From Corynebacterium jeddahense (GTDB lineage Bacteria; Actinomycetota; Actinomycetes; Mycobacteriales; Mycobacteriaceae): a stretch of DNA of 64,000 nt. The stretch covers positions 1,426,001 through 1,490,000 of the forward strand of contig NZ_CP063194.1 of the NCBI RefSeq assembly GCF_028609865.1. Direction: 5' to 3'. Every line of letters begins with the position of its first letter. The first letter of the stretch is position 1. A program made the position numbers and the translations under genes. This document shows positions 59,905 to 64,000 of this stretch, piece after piece. A model generated the notes under the pieces. That model saw only the letters and a list, made by a program, of their open reading frames with translations. It ran no database searches and was not told the origin of the DNA.

Positions 59905-61509
59905 CTAGTTTGCGGTTGTCGTGGTGTCGGGCTGCACCTGCCAGCGGTCCATGTTCCACCCGATGCCGGCACGGCCCGTGTACGGCACCACGTTACGCAC
60001 GGCACCGTCGATGGCGAAGGTACGCGGCTGGGCGGCAAGCGGGATGGACGGCAGGTCCTTCCACAGCTGCCCCTCCTGCGCCCGCAGCGCCGCGAGCTCC
60101 TGGGCGCGGTTGTTCGCAGCCGGGTGCTCCGTCATCGGGTCGACCGCGTGGATGACGGCGTCCACGGAGCCGTCCTGCTGCTCGGCATTGCCCCATTCGT
60201 CGTAGTCCACGCGCGGCAGGTCGGCGAGCGTCTTGCCGCCCTCCGTCGCGTCCACGATCTGGATGCCGGCGGGCTCGCACGTGCGGCGCATGGACTCGAC
60301 CATCGCGGCGAGGCGGGCGTCCGGGTGCGCGTACCCGACGCGCAGGGTGGACCCGGAGAGCGCGGAGGCCGCCGCGATGTCCACGTCGAGGTGCGGCGTA
60401 GCGACGTCGGCAAGCCGCTGCGCCAGCGGGTCGCCGTGCTGCAGGACGTGCAGCGGAGCGACGGGGACCTCGATACCCGCGACCTTGCCCGACGCCTGCG
60501 CGACCGCGCGGGGGTCGATGCAGCGCGAGACGGCCTCGCGGTTCGCCGGCTCCGCCCACATACCGGACTCCTCAAAGGAGAGCACCTCGGTGAGCTCACC
60601 GACCTCGGTGGTCACCTTGAGGCGATTGCCCTCCGCGTCCGCGTCGTACCACGCCGGGTTGGCGTCGCGCAGGTCCCCGATACGCAGCGCGCCGGACTCC
60701 GCAAGCTCGCCCGAATCCGCCGACCCGGGCCACACTACGAGCTCCGGGATCTGCGGCGCGTCGCCGTAGTAGTACTCGTTGGCCACGAGGTGCACCTCGC
60801 CGCGCTCGCCGACCTCGGCGATCTTGAACGGGCCGAAGGAGACCTGCAGGTCTGGGTCGAAGTGCGCGAGGTCGAATCCCTCCCGCCAGATCTGTGCCAC
60901 GGGCTTGAGGCGGGAGAAGTCGTCGGACCGGAGGTCGTCGATAAGCTGATCGACGCTCTCGCCCAGCTTCCCGGCGATTGCGTGGGCCGGCATGACCGTC
61001 CCCGCGCCGAAAAGGCCACGCCAGCGCGCGCCGCGGCGCTCCTTGAACGCGACGGTGAATTCCTTCGAGCCGGGGGTGCAGCTCAGGTCGGCGGTGTCGT
61101 CGAAGAGGGGCAGGTGGGCCCCGAAGAGGCTCGGGTACTGCCCCGCGGTGAACGTGAGCAGGTAGTCCGCGCACGTGACTGCCGTGCCGTCGGAGAACAC
61201 GGCGTCGTCGGACAGGGTGTAGATCACCTTGCGCTGGTCCCCGGGCAGCACCTGCGTTGTCACCAGGTCGGTGTTCGGGATCATCTCCCCGCTCGGCCCC
61301 GGCACGTACACGCCGGGATAAAGCCTGCCGGAGAGGAGCTCCGCGTTGTCCGTCGCGCCGGCGAGCGTGCCAGCGTTCGTCGAGCGAAGGTCGCTCACCG
61401 CCTGGTAGCCGAAGTACTGCTTCGTCGCCTCCTGCTGCTCGGTGTGGTCCGAGCAGCCAGCGAGCAGCAGCGCTGCCGCGGCCGCCGCGGCGGCCATGCG
61501 TCGTCTCAT
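59905..61509 (-). CDS. dciAE: Solute-binding lipoprotein (peptide/oligopeptide type)
   Basis: 534-aa ABC-transporter-type substrate-binding lipoprotein, SBP family 5. Signal peptide with lipobox LLLAGC (Cys 19). Domain motifs include [26 protein letters not shown], given by position about 93-118, [29 protein letters not shown] lobe and a C-terminal aromatic stretch (GWNMDRWQ). No permease or ATPase gene is adjacent, so it must pair with a transporter elsewhere or act alone. It occupies the dciAE position of the C. glutamicum locus between secF and apt. GGGGCG precedes ATG 61509; 13 bp after secF. Confidence 0.88.
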   Translation of the reverse strand: MRRRMAAAAAAAALLLAGCSDHTEQQEATKQYFGYQAVSDLRSTNAGTLAGATDNAELLSGRLYPGVYVPGPSGEMIPNTDLVTTQVLPGDQRKVIYTLSDDAVFSDGTAVTCADYLLTFTAGQYPSLFGAHLPLFDDTADLSCTPGSKEFTVAFKERRGARWRGLFGAGTVMPAHAIAGKLGESVDQLIDDLRSDDFSRLKPVAQIWREGFDLAHFDPDLQVSFGPFKIAEVGERGEVHLVANEYYYGDAPQIPELVVWPGSADSGELAESGALRIGDLRDANPAWYDADAEGNRLKVTTEVGELTEVLSFEESGMWAEPANREAVSRCIDPRAVAQASGKVAGIEVPVAPLHVLQHGDPLAQRLADVATPHLDVDIAAASALSGSTLRVGYAHPDARLAAMVESMRRTCEPAGIQIVDATEGGKTLADLPRVDYDEWGNAEQQDGSVDAVIHAVDPMTEHPAANNRAQELAALRAQEGQLWKDLPSIPLAAQPRTFAIDGAVRNVVPYTGRAGIGWNMDRWQVQPDTTTTAN

Positions 61510-61522
61510 CGCACGCCCCGCA

Positions 61523-62713
61523 CTACCCGCGGTTCGTCGGGCGCCAGGTGCTCGACCCCGTCGCCCGGGTCTCGCCGGCGGCACGGCTCACGGGAGCAGC
61601 CACCTGCCGCTTCTCGACGACCACAGGCTCCTCCTCTTCCTCGACGGCCCCGCTGCGGTAAGCTTCGACCTCGGCGTTGTGCTCCTTGTATTTCTTCTCG
61701 CGGTTCACGATGGACACGAGCAGCGGCGTGGCGAGGAACAGCGAGGAGAAGATGCCCTCGATCACGCCGACGAGCTGGATGACCGCCAGGTCGCGCAGGG
61801 TGCCCACGCCGAGCATCCACACGGCGACGACCATGAGCGCGATGATCGGCAGGGCGGAGATCACGGAGGTGGAGATCGAGCGCATCACGGTCTGATTCAC
61901 GGCGAGGTTGGCCTCCTCCGCGTACGTAGACCGGCGGGAGTCCAGGATTCCGGCCGTGTTCTCCTTCACCTTGTCGAAGACGATGACGGTGTCGTAGAGC
62001 GAGAAGGTGAGCACGGTGAGGAAGCCGATGATCATCGCCGGCGTGATCTCGAGCCCGAACAAGGCGTAGAAGCCGAGGATGAGCACGCCGTCGATGAGCA
62101 GCGCCGCCATCGCGGCGAGCGCCATCTCGCGCTGCAGGCGCAGCGCAACGTAGACGGCGGCGGCGACGAGGAAGACCACCATCGCGAGCAGCATGCGGTT
62201 GGTGATGGTGGAGCCCCACGACTCGGACACCGTCGAGTCACCGATCGCCTCGGGGCTCGGGTTGCCGTCGAAATCTTCGGGCTGGTACTCGTCGTAGATC
62301 GCCTGGCGCGCGGCGTCGATCTGCTCCTGCGAGAGGTGCTCGGAGTTGATCTCCAGCATACGGGCGTCACCCGAGCCGACGATCTGAGTGAGCTCCGGGG
62401 TGACCCCGGTGGCGTCGGTAAACGTCTGCTCGACTTCCTCCGCCACGAGGTCGTCCGCGGGCATGGTCATCTTCGTGCCGCCCTCGAAGTCGATGCCCAT
62501 GTTGAAGCCGCGCAGCAGCATGGCGAGCAGCGAGATGACGACGAGCGCGAGCGTGATGCCGTACCAAAGCTTGCGGCGGCCGACGAAGTCGATCGTGCTC
62601 GTGCCGTCGTGCAGCGCCTCGGTGTCGCGCCGGCGCGACTGAACCTTCCGCGTGTTCTCAGTGTTCCCGGTGTTCCCGGTGTTCTCTGTGGAAGCGACTT
62701 TGGTGCTCGACAT
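61523..62713 (-). CDS. secF: Protein translocase subunit SecF
   Basis: 396-aa six-TM membrane protein acting with SecD to release exported proteins using the proton motive force. The large periplasmic loop follows TM1 (WYGITLALVVISLLAMLLRG), and the signature FSLYDTVIVFDKVKEN lies in TM4-5. The N-terminus carries ENT/GNT repeats coded by four 9-bp units. A long acidic, Pro/Arg-rich C-terminal tail (EEEEEPVVVEKR) follows the last TM. GAGGAG lies before ATG 62713, 2 bp after secD. Confidence 0.96.
   Translation of the reverse strand: MSSTKVASTENTGNTGNTENTRKVQSRRRDTEALHDGTSTIDFVGRRKLWYGITLALVVISLLAMLLRGFNMGIDFEGGTKMTMPADDLVAEEVEQTFTDATGVTPELTQIVGSGDARMLEINSEHLSQEQIDAARQAIYDEYQPEDFDGNPSPEAIGDSTVSESWGSTITNRMLLAMVVFLVAAAVYVALRLQREMALAAMAALLIDGVLILGFYALFGLEITPAMIIGFLTVLTFSLYDTVIVFDKVKENTAGILDSRRSTYAEEANLAVNQTVMRSISTSVISALPIIALMVVAVWMLGVGTLRDLAVIQLVGVIEGIFSSLFLATPLLVSIVNREKKYKEHNAEVEAYRSGAVEEEEEPVVVEKRQVAAPVSRAAGETRATGSSTWRPTNRG
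62652..62687 (-). repeat. Four 9-bp tandem repeats in the secF 5' end
   Basis: GTGTTC followed by TCA, CCG, CCG or TCT, four times in register on the plus strand. On the coding strand each unit reads Glu/Gly-Asn-Thr, giving ENTGNTGNTENT. The repeats keep the frame if gained or lost. Confidence 0.85.
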
Positions 62714-62715
62714 GG

Positions 62716-64000
62716 TTAGTTCTCCTCAATCGTTGCGGCCGGGGCGGAGACGAGCTCCGCCGGTTCCGTAGAGGTCTGCGCCGCCGTGCGGCGCTGCTCA
62801 GCCGTGCGGAACGCGTTGCCCATGCCGTTGACGCTGGGCTTGGACCAGAATGTGCTGCGCGAGGCGAGGATGAGCAGCGGCGCGGTGACCAGGAAGGTGA
62901 CCACGAGGTCGAAGATGGTGGTCAGGCCCATCGTGAACGCGAAGCCCTTCACGTCGCCAATGGCGAGGAAGTAGATGATCACCGCGGCGATCAGGGTGAC
63001 CATGTTGCCCGTGACCACCGTGTCCTTCGCGCGATCCCAGCCGGACGCGCTGGCGGAGCGGAACGTCTTGCCCTTGCGCACCTCGTCCTTGATGCGCTCG
63101 TAGATGACCACGAACGAGTCGGCCGTCGCGCCGATGCCGATGACCAGGCCGGCGATGCCGGACAGGTCGAGCGAGTAACCGATCCAGCGGCCGAGCAGCA
63201 CGAGCGTGCCGTACACCAGCGCGCCGGAGGCGACGAGCGTGAGCAGCGAGATGAGGCCGTAGAGGCGGTAGTACGCGAGGACGAACAGCGCGACGAGGAG
63301 CAGGCCCACCAGGCCCGCGTACAGGCCGGCCTTGAGCGAGGCCTGGCCGAGCGACGGCGGCACCGTCGTCGCCGTGCCGCCCGGCTCGCCGTTCTCGCCG
63401 GCGAAGGACAGCGGCAGCGCGCCGTAGCGCAGGTTGTTCGCCAGGCTCTCCGCCTCGGCCTGCGTGAAGCTGCCGGTGATCGACGTCGCCGAGCCGACCG
63501 GCGTCGCACCCTGGATCACCGGGGCGGAAATGACCTGCGAGTCGAGGGTGATGGCGATCTGCTTCTGCAGCATCTCGCTCGTGAGCTTCGCCCACGTCTC
63601 GGAGCCGTTCGGCTCGCCGGCCTGGCTGAACGCGAAGCTGATCTCCATCTGGTTCGACTTCGGGTTGTAGCCGCCCGTGATCGCGCGGGAGGTGTCAATC
63701 TGCTCGCCGGTCAGGCGCGGGCCGTTCGGGTCGGTGACGCCGTCGAGAAGCGGAACCTCGTCGAGCAGCAGCGCCTGGCCGGTGTTCGAATCGCAGGCGA
63801 CGAGCGGGAGGTCCTGGCGGTCTGAACCCGCGAGCAGGTCCGTCTTCTGGCCCATGCAGCGCGCGGACATGAGCGTCAGGGCCGCGTACTGCTCGTTCGG
63901 GTCCGTGGACTGGCGGGTGCGGCGGAGCATGTCCGTCGTCTCCTGGCGGCGCTCGGTCGCCTCGACCGGGCCGTTCGGCTCCGGCAGCGGCTTCTCCTTG
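62716..64000 (-). CDS. secD: Protein translocase subunit SecD (partial, N-terminus beyond the window)
   Basis: About 428 codons visible; the frame stays open to the right edge, so the start lies outside. The periplasmic part has ITLDSQVISAPVIQG; the RND-type membrane domain shows GLVGLLLVALFVLAYYRLYG and GIGATADSFVVIYERIKDE (TM4-5 signature), ending in MGLTTIFDLVVTFLVTAPLLI. The C-terminal tail is Ala/Thr/Glu-rich. Works with SecF, whose gene is 2 bp downstream; yajC probably lies just outside. Confidence 0.96.
   Translation of the reverse strand, partial: KEKPLPEPNGPVEATERRQETTDMLRRTRQSTDPNEQYAALTLMSARCMGQKTDLLAGSDRQDLPLVACDSNTGQALLLDEVPLLDGVTDPNGPRLTGEQIDTSRAITGGYNPKSNQMEISFAFSQAGEPNGSETWAKLTSEMLQKQIAITLDSQVISAPVIQGATPVGSATSITGSFTQAEAESLANNLRYGALPLSFAGENGEPGGTATTVPPSLGQASLKAGLYAGLVGLLLVALFVLAYYRLYGLISLLTLVASGALVYGTLVLLGRWIGYSLDLSGIAGLVIGIGATADSFVVIYERIKDEVRKGKTFRSASASGWDRAKDTVVTGNMVTLIAAVIIYFLAIGDVKGFAFTMGLTTIFDLVVTFLVTAPLLILASRSTFWSKPSVNGMGNAFRTAEQRRTAAQTSTEPAELVSAPAATIEEN

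Overview
The window is a gene-dense, very GC-rich stretch of an actinobacterial chromosome, almost certainly from a high-GC Corynebacterium. The evidence is gene order: whiA-yvcK-rapZ-uvrC, a riboflavin block, pyrR-pyrBC-carAB-pyrF-mihF-gmk-rpoZ-coaBC-metK, an aro-efp-nusB block, and secD-secF-dciAE-apt-rel. A helicase-less PriA, an mIHF-type IHF, a McbR-type operator at metK and several leaderless starts fit the same assignment. I see no rRNA or tRNA gene, CRISPR array, insertion sequence, prophage or origin, and no gene-free stretch longer than about 220 bp.

Layout. 1-14064 (all minus): priA, def, fmt, rsmB, rpe, ribD, ribE, ribBA, ribH, a PH-domain membrane protein, uvrC, rapZ, yvcK and whiA (cut by the left edge). 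14186-15187 (plus): a secreted NodB-type polysaccharide deacetylase. 15211-27424 (minus): pyrR, pyrB, pyrC, carA, carB, pyrF, mihF, gmk, rpoZ, a strong terminator, coaBC, then metK under a McbR-type palindrome. 27560-30897 (plus): an SDR39U1-type epimerase, two YbjN-like proteins coupled by GTGA overlaps, and an HNH endonuclease. 30955-47877 (minus): aspS, a phosphotransferase, rarA, alaS, ruvX, mltG, aroE, a small prepilin peptidase, aroC, aroK, aroB, aroQ, pepQ, efp, nusB, a terminator, and a PPK2 kinase with its own terminator. 48014-51107 (plus): a zinc metallopeptidase, a HEPN-like/CBS protein and L-serine dehydratase. 51112-53035 (minus): an MBL hydrolase and hisS. 53143-54462 (plus): a membrane-anchored cyclophilin and a small secreted protein. 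54601-64000 (minus): secD (cut by the right edge), secF, the solute-binding lipoprotein dciAE, apt, rel and a surface 5'-nucleotidase.

How the genes work together. Most are core metabolism and information processing: de novo UMP synthesis, riboflavin synthesis, the shikimate pathway from DHQ to chorismate, S-adenosylmethionine and CoA synthesis, translation initiation and elongation factors, three aminoacyl-tRNA synthetases, repair and recombination (uvrC, ruvX, rarA, priA), protein export, and stringent response with purine salvage. Genes are packed with 1-20 nt overlaps, so translational coupling is probably common.

The most interesting signals are regulatory or oddities inside familiar families: a candidate PyrR-binding hairpin in the pyr leader, the metK palindrome, at least eight -10-like hexamers 7-8 nt before a start codon (leaderless transcripts), a RapZ whose Walker A lysine is leucine, a HEPN-like/CBS fusion, and a small secreted protein with no recognised family. 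I did not find a convincing wholly new multi-gene system.
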